Assembly: GCA_937124525.1 (NCBI GenBank)
Contig: CAKZLA010000170.1
Location: 1-15,084 of the forward strand
DNA: 15,084 bases
DNA from: an uncultured Desulfobacterium sp.
GTDB taxonomy: Bacteria > Desulfobacterota > Desulfobacteria > Desulfobacterales > Desulfobacteraceae
Reading direction: 5' to 3'
Shown: positions 7,521 through 15,084 of the stretch, piece by piece
Position numbering within the stretch: position 1 is the stretch's first letter
How the letters are laid out: each line of letters starts with the position of its first letter
Made by a program: the position numbers and the translations under genes
The notes under the pieces: model-generated
Told to the model about the DNA's origin: nothing
What the model saw: the letters and a program-made list of their open reading frames with translations, nothing else
Database searches by the model: none

Positions 7521-8585
7521 ATGGCCGGAAAGCCACAGAAAAAAAATTCCGTTATGGCCCGGGTCCATGGCACGGTGCAAGATCATGCCATGCTCACTCC
7601 GGGGGATTCAGTCCTGGTGGGGGTATCCGGTGGGCCGGACTCCGTGGCCCTGCTCAGGATTCTCATTGCCTTGGCTGAAAAACTGTCCGTTAGCATTGCC
7701 GTGGCTCACCTGAACCATTGTCTCCGGGGAAAAGAGTCTGACAGGGATGAGGCCTTTGTCCGTGAACTGGCCGCCACCCACGGACTGCCCCTCCATGCAC
7801 AGCAAAAAGATGTGACTGCCTGGGCCCGGGAAAATAAAAAATCCATTGAAGAGGCGGCAAGGGATGTGAGATATGCCTTTTATGGAGAACTTGCTTCGCA
7901 GCATGGCTTCAACCGAATTGCCCTTGGCCATAACTATGACGACAATGCGGAGCAGGTGATGATGAATCTTTTGCGGGGAAGTGGTCCCCGGGGGCTTTCC
8001 GGTATTCCCCCCACACGGGACAATTGGATTATCCGTCCCCTGATCCGGATATCCCGGCAGGAGATTCTGGCTTTTTTGACCCATTGTCACCAGCCCTTTG
8101 TTATGGATAGTTCCAACCTGGACACCCGGTATCTAAGAAATAAAATCAGGCATGAACTTCTGCCGCATCTTATGGAGGCCTATAATCCCGGGGTTAAATC
8201 GTCTCTGAATCGGTTGAGTGATATTCTTACCAAGGAAGAGGCATGGATGGAGGAAGAGACCCTGGCCATTGTGGCAGGCCACCTGGAACGGATGGATGAA
8301 GGGGAAAATCGCCTCAGCCGAAAATTGTTCAATTCCATGCATTGCGCTCTGGCCCGGCGGGTTGTGAGATTTGCCATCCAGGAGGTGAAGGGCGATTTGA
8401 GGCGGATCACATTGGGCCATATTGATGATATTCTGGATCTTATTGCCAGCGATACCGGCGGGAAGAATCTGGATCTGCCCCATCGCATCCGAATCACCCT
8501 GACAAAAAAATGGGTCTACTTTACCCGAGCCACTCTGCCACTGCGGGAACTGCCCCCCATTACACCGGATAAGGGGTGGAATTAA
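7521..8585 (+). CDS. tilS: tRNA(Ile)-lysidine synthase
   Basis: TilS uses ATP to attach lysine to C34 of the AUA-reading tRNA(Ile), changing its decoding and charging identity. The 354-residue product has the PP-loop SGGPDS (36-41), LNHCLRG (64-70), EEAARDVRY (110-118), GHNYDDNAEQ (136-145) and RNKIRHEL (206-213), all typical of the catalytic N-terminal domain. The part after about 220 fits the helical substrate-binding domain. The separate C-terminal domain of longer TilS proteins (over 430 residues) appears to be missing, as in the short Aquifex form. The ATG at 7521 has GGAGGA ten bases upstream and is preferred over a TTG at 7491. The gene lies just before ftsH, a neighbourhood also seen in other phyla. 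Confidence 0.94.
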   Translation: MAGKPQKKNSVMARVHGTVQDHAMLTPGDSVLVGVSGGPDSVALLRILIALAEKLSVSIAVAHLNHCLRGKESDRDEAFVRELAATHGLPLHAQQKDVTAWARENKKSIEEAARDVRYAFYGELASQHGFNRIALGHNYDDNAEQVMMNLLRGSGPRGLSGIPPTRDNWIIRPLIRISRQEILAFLTHCHQPFVMDSSNLDTRYLRNKIRHELLPHLMEAYNPGVKSSLNRLSDILTKEEAWMEEETLAIVAGHLERMDEGENRLSRKLFNSMHCALARRVVRFAIQEVKGDLRRITLGHIDDILDLIASDTGGKNLDLPHRIRITLTKKWVYFTRATLPLRELPPITPDKGWN

Positions 8586-8731
8586 GAGAAAATACCTGAA
8601 TACCCGCAGAATTGATTTTGTGTTCATAAATACCTTTTGTACACGGATCACCTGAAGCTATACTATGACTGATGGTGAGATGGGGGTTAAAAAAGCTATC
8701 ATTGCATTGAAAAAACCACATAAAGTTTTCC

Positions 8732-8759
8732 TTGCCTAATCAAAATTGATGTTTATTAT
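8732..8759 (+). promoter_or_regulatory. Candidate promoter of the ftsH operon
   Basis: TTGCCT (8732-8737, four of six) is spaced 16 bases from TATTAT (8754-8759, five of six). It sits in a very AT-rich stretch (8740-8815) that also contains other -10-like sequences, so the exact promoter is uncertain. No CIRCE element or clear heat-shock sigma site was recognised. Confidence 0.35.
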
Positions 8760-8850
8760 TGAATTTAAATGTTTTTTGTGTTTTTTCTATTATAGTTTGA
8801 TTATATTAAAATTAACCCCCCAGTTAAATGGGATCAATAACAGACTCAAA

Positions 8851-8855
8851 AAGGA
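8851..8855 (+). promoter_or_regulatory. Ribosome binding site supporting a TTG start for ftsH
   Basis: AAGGA lies seven bases before TTG 8863. Upstream in-frame ATGs at 8746 and 8749 have no such site, and using them would add an N-terminal extension atypical of FtsH. Confidence 0.7.
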
Positions 8856-8862
8856 ACTACCA

Positions 8863-10866
8863 TTGAATCAGTTTTATAAAAATTTGTCTCTGTGGCTTGT
8901 TATCGTACTGATGATGGTGATGCTGTATAATATTTTCAACCAGCAGCAGGTGAGTGACAACACCCTGGGGTATTCGGATTTTCTGGCCATGGTTGAATCT
9001 GAGCGGGTTCAGAGCGTTGTCATACAGGGTCAGGACCTATATCTTACGGATACGAACGGCTCAAAATATAAAACCTTTTCACCTGGGGACGGAGATCTCA
9101 TTCGCACCCTGAGAAAGAACGGGGTTTCCATTAAGGCCAAGCCGCCCACGGAATCTTCATGGTTCATGTCCATCATCATCTCCTGGCTACCCATGGTTGT
9201 GCTCATTGGCGTATGGATCTTTTTCATGCGCCAGATGCAGGGTGGCGGAGGGGGCAAAGCCATGTCCTTTGGTAAAAGCAAGGCCCGGCTTATGTCCGAT
9301 AAAGGGGCGAAAATTACCTTCAAGGACGTGGCAGGCATTGATGAAGCCAAGGAAGAGCTCACCGAGGTGGTTGAGTTCCTCAAGGAGCCAGAGAAGTTTA
9401 CCCGCCTGGGGGGACGTATCCCCAAGGGGGTGCTGCTGGTGGGATCTCCGGGAACCGGAAAAACCCTTTTGTCCCGGGCCGTTGCCGGGGAGGCCGGGGT
9501 TCCGTTTTTCACCATAAGTGGGTCTGATTTTGTTGAGATGTTTGTGGGTGTCGGTGCTTCCCGGGTGAGGGATCTCTTTGCCCAGGGCAAGAAAAATGCC
9601 CCCTGTATTATTTTCATTGATGAAATTGATGCCGTTGGACGTCAGCGGGGGGCTGGCATGGGCGGTGGTCATGATGAACGGGAACAGACCCTGAATCAGC
9701 TCTTGGTGGAGATGGATGGATTTGAGTCCAATGAGGGGGTTATCCTCATGGCTGCCACCAACCGGGCCGACGTGCTGGACCCGGCCCTGCTCAGACCCGG
9801 CAGGTTTGATCGCCAAGTGGTGGTGGACATGCCAGATATCAAGGGCCGCATCGGTATCCTCAAGGTTCACATGAAAAAAACACCCCTGGACAAGGATGTG
9901 GATGTGGTGACCCTGGCCAAGGGAACCCCTGGTTTTTCCGGTGCAGATCTGGAAAATCTGGTGAACGAAGCAGCCCTGCTGGCAGCAAAGAAAAATCATG
10001 AAAAATTGACCATGATGGATTTCGAGGACTCCAAAGATAAGGTTTACATGGGCCTTGAAAGAAAATCCAAGGTGATTCGCAAGGATGAAAAGCGCACCAC
10101 GGCTTACCATGAAGGGGGGCATGCCTTGGTGGCACGACTGCTTCCCAATACAGATGCTGTCAATAAGGTAACCATTATTCCCCGGGGAAGGGCTGCCGGA
10201 GTGACCTGGTTTCTTCCCGAAGAGAGTGGGTTTAAATATAAAGATCAGCTTGAGAACGATCTTGCCGTGGCCTTTGGGGGACGGGTGGCCGAAGAGTTGA
10301 TTTTTAAACGCATCAGCACCGGAGCGTCAAATGATATCAAGCAGGCCACGGCCATGGCCAATCGTATGGTGCGTGTGTGGGGCATGAGCGAAAAACTGGG
10401 TCCCATGGCCTATGACTCCGGGGAAGAGCAGATTTTTATTGGCAGAGATGTGGGCCATGCCAAGGAGTATTCCGAAGATACTGCCCGGAAAATTGATGCC
10501 GAAGTTTCTGCCATTATTAACAGAAACTATCAAAAGGCCCAGGAGGTGCTGGAAGAAAATATTGATATCCTCCACAGCCTTGCAAAGCTTCTCCTGGAAC
10601 AGGAGACGGTCATGGGTGCAGAACTGGATGCCCTGATTAAATCCATGAAGCCGGAGTTTGATCCGCCAAAACCAGAAAATCTTTTTAAAGATGAAGAATT
10701 GCTGGCAGAAGTGGAAAAAGGTGACACCCCATCCTCTGAAGATGATGAAGCAGAAAGTGGAGACCAGAAAGAGCCAGGAACTCAAACAGAGGCTCATACC
10801 CCTAATGATGCGTCAGATGATGCACAGGAAAAAGAGGGTGAAAAGGATGGAGGCAGCAAAAAATAA
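8863..10866 (+). CDS. ftsH: ATP-dependent zinc metalloprotease FtsH
   Basis: FtsH is the membrane-anchored hexameric AAA+ protease that degrades misassembled membrane proteins and short-lived regulators. Starting at TTG 8863 it has 667 residues: a membrane segment (about 9-25), a periplasmic domain (about 30-100), a second membrane segment (about 101-122), the AAA module and the M41 peptidase. Visible motifs are Walker A GSPGTGKT (194-201), Walker B IIFIDEID (249-256), the pore loop around F223-V224, the second region of homology with R312 and R315, and zinc-site HEGGH (416-420) with a likely third ligand D491. The usual HEAGH is HEGGH here, which keeps the HExxH core. The tail after 600 is acidic and low in complexity. 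The gene opens a coupled operon; its stop overlaps the folP start by one base. Confidence 0.98.
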   Translation: MNQFYKNLSLWLVIVLMMVMLYNIFNQQQVSDNTLGYSDFLAMVESERVQSVVIQGQDLYLTDTNGSKYKTFSPGDGDLIRTLRKNGVSIKAKPPTESSWFMSIIISWLPMVVLIGVWIFFMRQMQGGGGGKAMSFGKSKARLMSDKGAKITFKDVAGIDEAKEELTEVVEFLKEPEKFTRLGGRIPKGVLLVGSPGTGKTLLSRAVAGEAGVPFFTISGSDFVEMFVGVGASRVRDLFAQGKKNAPCIIFIDEIDAVGRQRGAGMGGGHDEREQTLNQLLVEMDGFESNEGVILMAATNRADVLDPALLRPGRFDRQVVVDMPDIKGRIGILKVHMKKTPLDKDVDVVTLAKGTPGFSGADLENLVNEAALLAAKKNHEKLTMMDFEDSKDKVYMGLERKSKVIRKDEKRTTAYHEGGHALVARLLPNTDAVNKVTIIPRGRAAGVTWFLPEESGFKYKDQLENDLAVAFGGRVAEELIFKRISTGASNDIKQATAMANRMVRVWGMSEKLGPMAYDSGEEQIFIGRDVGHAKEYSEDTARKIDAEVSAIINRNYQKAQEVLEENIDILHSLAKLLLEQETVMGAELDALIKSMKPEFDPPKPENLFKDEELLAEVEKGDTPSSEDDEAESGDQKEPGTQTEAHTPNDASDDAQEKEGEKDGGSKK

Positions 10867-11732
10867 TGAAATCCTTTAGCATTGAATGGGATCGGTATTG
10901 TCTTGATTTGTCCCCGGGTAAAACATGTATCATGGGCATTCTCAACACCACCCCGGACTCTTTTTCCGATGGCGGCAGATTTTTTGGCTTTGATGACGCA
11001 GTGGCCCATGGCCGGGCACTGGTTGCCGCCGGGGCTGGGATTCTTGACATTGGCGGTGAATCTACCCGCCCCTTTTCAAAGGGGGTGTCTGCCCAGGAGG
11101 AAATGGACCGGGTGGTTCCGGTGATTGAACGGCTTTCCCGGGAAATTGAAGTGCCCATCTCCATTGATACGGTGAAAGCAAGTGTGGCAAAGGAGGCGAT
11201 CAAGGCCGGTGCCGCCATCATCAATGATATCACAGCCCTGGAACGGGACCCGGACATGGCCCTTCTTGCAGCAAAGGAAAAGGTACCTGTCATGCTCATG
11301 CACATGAAGGGGACCCCGGAAACTATGCAGATGAATCCCCAATATGATGATTTCATAAATGAGATAACAACTTACCTGGAGCAGCGAATTTCCTTTGCCG
11401 TTGAATCAGGCATAGCAAAGGAGCATATTATTCTTGATCCCGGCATTGGCTTTGGTAAAACCGTGGATCACAATATCATGCTCATTAAAGATCTTCACCG
11501 GATTCATTCGCTGGGCTGTCCGGTGCTGATGGGGCCGTCAAGAAAATCCTTTATCAGGACCCTCTTGTCCAAAGAACTGGATGGGACAGACGTGGATATG
11601 AGCCAAATTGAGCTGGGTAATCTGGGGGCGGTTGCAGCCTGTATCTTGAATGGCGCACAGATTGTCCGGGTCCACGATGTGAATGCAGTTCGTCCCCTGA
11701 CTTGCATTATCAACGCCATACAAACTGTATGA
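10866..11732 (+). CDS. folP: Dihydropteroate synthase
   Basis: This cytoplasmic enzyme condenses p-aminobenzoate with hydroxymethyl-dihydropterin diphosphate in folate synthesis and is the sulfonamide target. The 288-residue TIM-barrel product carries the signatures MGILNTTPDSFSDGG (23-37), DIGGESTRP (61-69), SIDT (99-102), IND (119-121), DPGIGFGK (191-198), GPSRKSF (223-229) and RVHDV (268-272). N27, D101, N120, D191, K227, R268 and H270 are the expected ligands. The ATG overlaps the ftsH stop (TAATG) with a GGAGG-like site about eleven bases upstream, so translational coupling is likely. Linkage of folP with ftsH and tilS is also known in Bacillus. Confidence 0.97.
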   Translation: MKSFSIEWDRYCLDLSPGKTCIMGILNTTPDSFSDGGRFFGFDDAVAHGRALVAAGAGILDIGGESTRPFSKGVSAQEEMDRVVPVIERLSREIEVPISIDTVKASVAKEAIKAGAAIINDITALERDPDMALLAAKEKVPVMLMHMKGTPETMQMNPQYDDFINEITTYLEQRISFAVESGIAKEHIILDPGIGFGKTVDHNIMLIKDLHRIHSLGCPVLMGPSRKSFIRTLLSKELDGTDVDMSQIELGNLGAVAACILNGAQIVRVHDVNAVRPLTCIINAIQTV

Positions 11733-12709
11733 TCCCCCTGGGGAGGCACCTCTTTGGCGCATCCCCCGGGGAGCCCCTTGCGTTGGTATTTCCAGTAAAA
11801 CCATTCCATTATATCTTTTTTATACTGCTCTTTCTGGTTGCAGGGTGCGCCCCTGAACCTGTTGAGACAGATCTGCTGGTTCCTGTGAAATTTGCCGACA
11901 TGCCAGCAGGGCTTATCCAAACTGAATTTTACACCCGGAACATTGAAGTTCGGGTGAGGGGAACCCTGGGTCAGATTCGTCGGGTGGAGGCACTGAACCC
12001 CATCTATCTTGTGGATCTATATGCGGATTTGACCTCGGATCCTGCAGATGGTGCCGCCTTTATTCCTCCGGCATTTTATGCCATTCCTGTGATCAAAGAA
12101 CGACTTCCCACCCCTCCGGGCGTTGACATTATCCATGTTAAGCCAGCATATATTACGGTGGAGCTGGACAGGAAAGAAATTCGCAGTCTGCCGGTAACGG
12201 TGCTGCTCACCGGTGAACCCGCCATGGGGTATGAAGTGGCCCGCACGAAAAGTGAACCGGCAACGGTGGTCCTCACAGGGCCGGAATCACTCTTTCAAAA
12301 AATCACTGAGATTCAAACAAAACCCGTGGATATCACCGGTGCAGATGCGGATCTTAAAAAAACGGGGTCTTTGGATATTGATGCCCTGGGGGGTTCCACC
12401 TCTGCCTCCTTGGTCACCGTGATGGTTGCTATTCAAGAGAAAATAACCACCCATACCTATGGGGCCGTTCCAGTAACCACCCGAAATGGCCCCCCCAGGG
12501 TTCAGATAAGCCCCCCTGAAATGCAAATTACCCTGAAAGGTCCTGTCAATCGATTTAAAGACAAGGGCGCTGATACGGATTTTCAGGTGTATATTGATTT
12601 AAAAAATTTACCCGCCGGGGTGTATGTGCGACCGGCCGTGATCAATGTGCCGGTGGGGTTGATGCTTGTGGAGGCAAAACCGGAAAATTTTACAGTGACA
12701 ATTAGATAA
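11729..12709 (+). CDS. YbbR-domain lipoprotein (CdaR-like)
   Basis: The 326-residue product has a hydrophobic signal (about 28-38) ending in the lipobox LVAGC with the lipidated Cys at 40, so it should be an exported lipoprotein. About three YbbR-type beta repeats follow (about 48-145, 146-235, 236-326), with the typical pattern PVTVLLTGEPAMGYEV and VVLTGPESLFQKI. YbbR/CdaR proteins usually bind and regulate the membrane diadenylate cyclase CdaA, whose gene normally sits directly upstream. Here it is missing, and folP is directly upstream instead. The ATG at 11729 overlaps the folP stop (ATGA). A TTG at 11783 with GGGGAG nine bases upstream would give a more normal 21-residue signal peptide and is a real alternative. 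YbbR identity is by repeat pattern and context. Confidence 0.77.
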   Translation: MIPLGRHLFGASPGEPLALVFPVKPFHYIFFILLFLVAGCAPEPVETDLLVPVKFADMPAGLIQTEFYTRNIEVRVRGTLGQIRRVEALNPIYLVDLYADLTSDPADGAAFIPPAFYAIPVIKERLPTPPGVDIIHVKPAYITVELDRKEIRSLPVTVLLTGEPAMGYEVARTKSEPATVVLTGPESLFQKITEIQTKPVDITGADADLKKTGSLDIDALGGSTSASLVTVMVAIQEKITTHTYGAVPVTTRNGPPRVQISPPEMQITLKGPVNRFKDKGADTDFQVYIDLKNLPAGVYVRPAVINVPVGLMLVEAKPENFTVTIR

Positions 12710-12722
12710 ACAGGGAAAAAAG

Positions 12723-13502
12723 ATGCTGCTGGTAATTGATGTGGGAAACACCAATACGGTGCTGGGTGTGTTTGACAAGGATTGTTTGATTTGCAATTGG
12801 CGTATTCGCACCGTGAGGGATACCACCGCCGACGAGTTTAATATTCTTGCCAGGGGGCTGTTCAGTGGCAATAGGGTTGCCTTTTCTGATATTAAAAAAA
12901 CGGTGATTTCCTGCGTGGTACCTCCGGCGGTGAGAATTCTGGATAATTTTTGCCAGAAATACCTTGATCAGGCCCCTTTGTGGGTGAACCCTGATGCCGT
13001 AAGGCAGCTGATGCCCATTCTCTACAACAATCCTGCTGAAGTCGGGGCAGACAGGGTGGTCAATGCCATTGCTGCCTATGAAAAGTATAAAGAAAGTTTG
13101 ATCATTATTGATTTTGGTACGGCAACCACCTTTGATGTCATCACCGAAAAAGGCGAATACCTGGGGGGGGCCATCATCCCGGGCATCATGATTTCAGCAG
13201 AGGCCTTGTTTCAAAAGGCCTCACGCCTTCCCCGGGTGGAGATCTTCATGCCACCGGAGTCGGTGATCGGAAGGGATACCATCGACAGTATTAAATCGGG
13301 GCTTATGCACGGCAATGCGGCCCTTGTGGACGGCATGGTGGCCCGCATGAAAAAAGAGATGGGAACCACTCCCCGGGTGATTGCCACAGGGGGGCTTGCG
13401 GTGCTCATTGCGGAACTCACTGACAGCATTGAAATTGTGGATAATAATCTCACCCTGGAGGGGCTTCGCATCATCAGCCGGGAGCTGGATAAAACAATTT
13501 AA
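12723..13502 (+). CDS. coaX: Type III pantothenate kinase
   Basis: CoaX phosphorylates pantothenate, the first step of coenzyme A synthesis, and typically needs a monovalent cation. The 259-residue product has the ASKHA-fold phosphate loop DVGNTNT (6-12), GADRVVN (108-114) with the catalytic Asp110, IDFGTATTFD (129-138), GGAIIPG (148-154) and ATGGLA (221-226). The length is typical. AGGGA lies six bases before the ATG, 13 bases after ybbR, so it is the last gene of the ftsH operon. Its stop is only nine bases from the stop of the convergent zinc-ribbon gene, and no strong terminator separates them. Confidence 0.97.
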   Translation: MLLVIDVGNTNTVLGVFDKDCLICNWRIRTVRDTTADEFNILARGLFSGNRVAFSDIKKTVISCVVPPAVRILDNFCQKYLDQAPLWVNPDAVRQLMPILYNNPAEVGADRVVNAIAAYEKYKESLIIIDFGTATTFDVITEKGEYLGGAIIPGIMISAEALFQKASRLPRVEIFMPPESVIGRDTIDSIKSGLMHGNAALVDGMVARMKKEMGTTPRVIATGGLAVLIAELTDSIEIVDNNLTLEGLRIISRELDKTI

Positions 13503-13511
13503 GGCAATCGC

Positions 13512-14198
13512 CTAACCCTTACCTATTTTTTTAAGGGTCTCATTGAATATGGCGTAAAACTGTCCATGGTCTTTCAGGGTCTTTTTAAAGAGATTCAGGG
13601 CGTTGGAAGTCATTTCCTTGTGGTTGATAATTTGGTTGACGCTGGCGTGAAGGGCGGCCATGTTGTCCTGGGTTCTCAGTGATTTGGAGATGAGAATGAC
13701 CACGATCTGTCTTCTCAGGGTCATATCCAGCTCTTTTAATTTTTGGAACAGCGTGTTGGACCCCATATGTTCGGAGTCAAAGGTGTCATCTATCACAATG
13801 ATGTTGAACAGATGGTATTTCATCCGGGTCAATGCCGTCTTGATATCCGCCACCGCTTCAATGTGATATTTCATTTCTTCCAGGGCCGTGCGTGCATGGC
13901 CTGCGGTATTGGTATCCCCCAGGCAGACCAAGGCGGTTTCTGCATTGTCATCCAGGTAGTCAAAGGGCCTTTCTGCCGCATCATAATCAGGGGTGCTGGA
14001 TTGGGGCCTGGGTGCAGGTTCCGCAGTAGCTGCTTTCCGGGGGCTCGGATCACCATTGGTGGTGGTATCCAGGGAATCAGGTTCAATATAAAGGCGCTGC
14101 TTGCACTTGGGGCAGAGAAAAGAAGATTTTTTGTCTTTGGGGATCTTATGATCCGGTACCTTGAGTTTGGCGCTGCAGCCGGTGCAGGTGATTTCCAC
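13512..14198 (-). CDS. Zinc-ribbon protein with receiver-like C-terminal domain
   Basis: The 228-residue protein opens with a zinc ribbon, Cys5-x2-Cys8 and Cys29-x2-Cys32, of the kind seen at the start of many deltaproteobacterial regulators. A Pro/Ala/Thr-rich linker (about 41-80) leads to an alpha/beta domain (about 88-215) resembling a response-regulator receiver: FNIIVIDDTF (131-140) sits where the phospho-acceptor strand would be, followed by IVVILISKS and INHK. The acidic pair expected after the first strand is not evident (ALVCLGDTN), so it may not be phosphorylated normally. The start is uncertain: GTG 14198 has AAGGAG ten bases upstream, whereas GTG 14207 overlaps the upstream stop (GTGA) but has that site only one base away. 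Coupling to the PilT-type gene suggests control of pili or surface motility, by inference. Confidence 0.8.
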   Translation of the reverse strand: MEITCTGCSAKLKVPDHKIPKDKKSSFLCPKCKQRLYIEPDSLDTTTNGDPSPRKAATAEPAPRPQSSTPDYDAAERPFDYLDDNAETALVCLGDTNTAGHARTALEEMKYHIEAVADIKTALTRMKYHLFNIIVIDDTFDSEHMGSNTLFQKLKELDMTLRRQIVVILISKSLRTQDNMAALHASVNQIINHKEMTSNALNLFKKTLKDHGQFYAIFNETLKKIGKG

Positions 14199-14203
14199 GG
14201 GTG

Positions 14204-15084
14204 TCACGCTCCTTCGTAATTATGGTCCAATTCCAGGTTTTCAATTTCAGTGGTCTTTTCTCCCCGAGCACTTTTAATGGAGTCCAGACCCCTGCCCACA
14301 ATGGCCTTTTTGGAGGCATAGCCCATGGCAATCTCCTCGGTGATAAGACCCCTCTGGTAAAGCCCCAGAATGAAGTCGTCAAAGGTGGTCATGCCAAATG
14401 CCGTACCGTCTTTGATGATCTGATAAAAGGTTTTATCCTCGGATTCCCCGTTGGTGATGGCATCTTTGATTCTCAGGTTGTTGCCCATGATCTCAAAGGC
14501 GGCCACCCGGCCCCCTCCGGTTTTGGGCAAAAGCCGCTGGCATACAACCCATCGCACCGTGTCGGCCAGGCGAATGCGGATCTGTTTTTCCTCCTCCGAT
14601 GAAAACATGCCCACAATGCGGTTAATGGTCTGGCCTGCATCCACGGTGTGCAGGGTGGACAACACCAGATGGCCGGTTTCTGCGGCGGAAAGGCCGATTT
14701 CCACGGTTTCTCTGTCCCGCATCTCCCCCACCAGGATTATTTTAGGGGCCTGGCGAAGGGCCGCACGCAGACCACTTGCAAAGGTATCAAAGTCAGATCC
14801 CAGCTCTCGCTGGTTAAAGGTGGCTTTTTTCTGGGGATGCTGGAATTCAATGGGATCTTCCAGGGTGATGATATGAACGGATCGGGTGTCGTTGAATTCA
14901 TCCAGCAGGGCCGCAAGGGAGGTACTTTTACCACTGCCGGTGGATCCGGTGACAAAGATGATGCCATTTTTTTCATGGACCATTTTGTCAAAGGCCCGGG
15001 GCAGGTTCAGTTGCCTTACCGTGGGAATCCGGGTTTCCAGTTTTCTTAAAATAATGGCGTACTTCCCGGATCTTGAAAAAATAT
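14204..15084 (-). CDS. PilT/PilU-type pilus retraction ATPase (5' end beyond the window)
   Basis: The frame is open to the window edge, so the N-terminus is missing; 292 residues are visible. PilT-family ATPases form hexamers at the base of type IV pili and drive retraction. Seen in order are YAIILRKLETRIPT (the family linker), Walker A GSTGSGKS (visible residues 46-53), the Asp box ITLEDPIEF, the Walker B region ILVGEMRDRET, and the His box STLHTVDA. The C-terminal AIRNLIRE-like motif that is diagnostic of classical PilT is altered to LRIKDAITNGE, so a PilU-like or divergent paralogue is possible. An N-terminal start codon cannot be judged. The stop lies at or very near the start of the zinc-ribbon gene, indicating one operon. 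Confidence 0.93.
   Translation of the reverse strand, partial: IFSRSGKYAIILRKLETRIPTVRQLNLPRAFDKMVHEKNGIIFVTGSTGSGKSTSLAALLDEFNDTRSVHIITLEDPIEFQHPQKKATFNQRELGSDFDTFASGLRAALRQAPKIILVGEMRDRETVEIGLSAAETGHLVLSTLHTVDAGQTINRIVGMFSSEEEKQIRIRLADTVRWVVCQRLLPKTGGGRVAAFEIMGNNLRIKDAITNGESEDKTFYQIIKDGTAFGMTTFDDFILGLYQRGLITEEIAMGYASKKAIVGRGLDSIKSARGEKTTEIENLELDHNYEGA

Noticed and set aside
8665..8739. 24-codon reading frame between tilS and ftsH
   Set aside because: No Shine-Dalgarno sequence precedes it, and nothing suggests it is translated.
8746..8862. In-frame 39-codon extension at the front of ftsH
   Set aside because: It has no ribosome binding site, is AT-rich and non-conserved in character, and FtsH normally begins just before the first membrane segment.
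9187..10122. Long minus-strand frame inside ftsH
   Set aside because: It is a composition shadow of a clearly identified gene, with no start signal or recognisable domain.
13502..13538. Small hairpins AGGC/GCCT and ACCCTTA/TAAGGGT at the coaX convergence point
   Set aside because: The stems are only 4 and 7 pairs, the T-run lies inside the loop of the second, and no T-tract follows it, so neither supports a terminator call.

Overview
This 15 kb window looks like ordinary chromosome of a mesophilic, mid-GC Gram-negative bacterium. It most resembles a sulfate reducer of the Desulfobacterota (Desulfobacteraceae-like). That placement is an inference from three things: a Cys/His-rich GAF hybrid kinase of a style common there, the tilS-ftsH-folP-ybbR-coaX block, and a PilT-type ATPase next to a zinc-ribbon regulator. 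No rRNA, tRNA, insertion sequence or phage gene was found.

Left part (1-5550). An AT-rich intergenic stretch leads to an alpha/beta hydrolase (295-1080, +). A large membrane-bound hybrid histidine kinase (Cache-like sensor, PAS, GAF, HisKA, HATPase, receiver; 1269-4121, -) follows. It diverges from asd (aspartate-semialdehyde dehydrogenase, 4371-5477, +), which ends in a strong, apparently bidirectional terminator.

Middle part (5550-7520). This is the most accessory-looking segment. A single 32-base sequence nearly identical to type I-C CRISPR repeats lies at 5640-5671, with no array and no cas genes in the window. Two bases later comes the stop codon of an unrecognised 144-residue gene on the minus strand. 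That gene has codon use unlike its neighbours and a 10-bp perfect inverted repeat in its leader. Beyond it, also on the minus strand, are a pyridoxamine-phosphate-oxidase-like flavin protein and the ribosome-rescue hydrolase arfB.

Right part (7520-13502, +). tilS comes first, then a tightly packed run of ftsH (TTG start), folP, a YbbR-domain lipoprotein and coaX. ftsH/folP overlap by 1 base and folP/ybbR by 4 bases, so the run is probably one translationally coupled operon. It combines membrane proteolysis, folate synthesis, a periplasm-facing YbbR protein and the first step of CoA synthesis. The diadenylate cyclase gene usually found directly before ybbR is absent.

Right edge (13512-15084, -). 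A PilT/PilU-type pilus ATPase, cut by the window end, is followed with little or no gap by a zinc-ribbon protein with a receiver-like C-terminal domain. The pair converges on coaX.

The strongest candidates for something undescribed are the solitary CRISPR repeat with its abutting gene and the zinc-ribbon/pseudo-receiver protein coupled to the pilus motor. No complete novel multi-gene system is evident.
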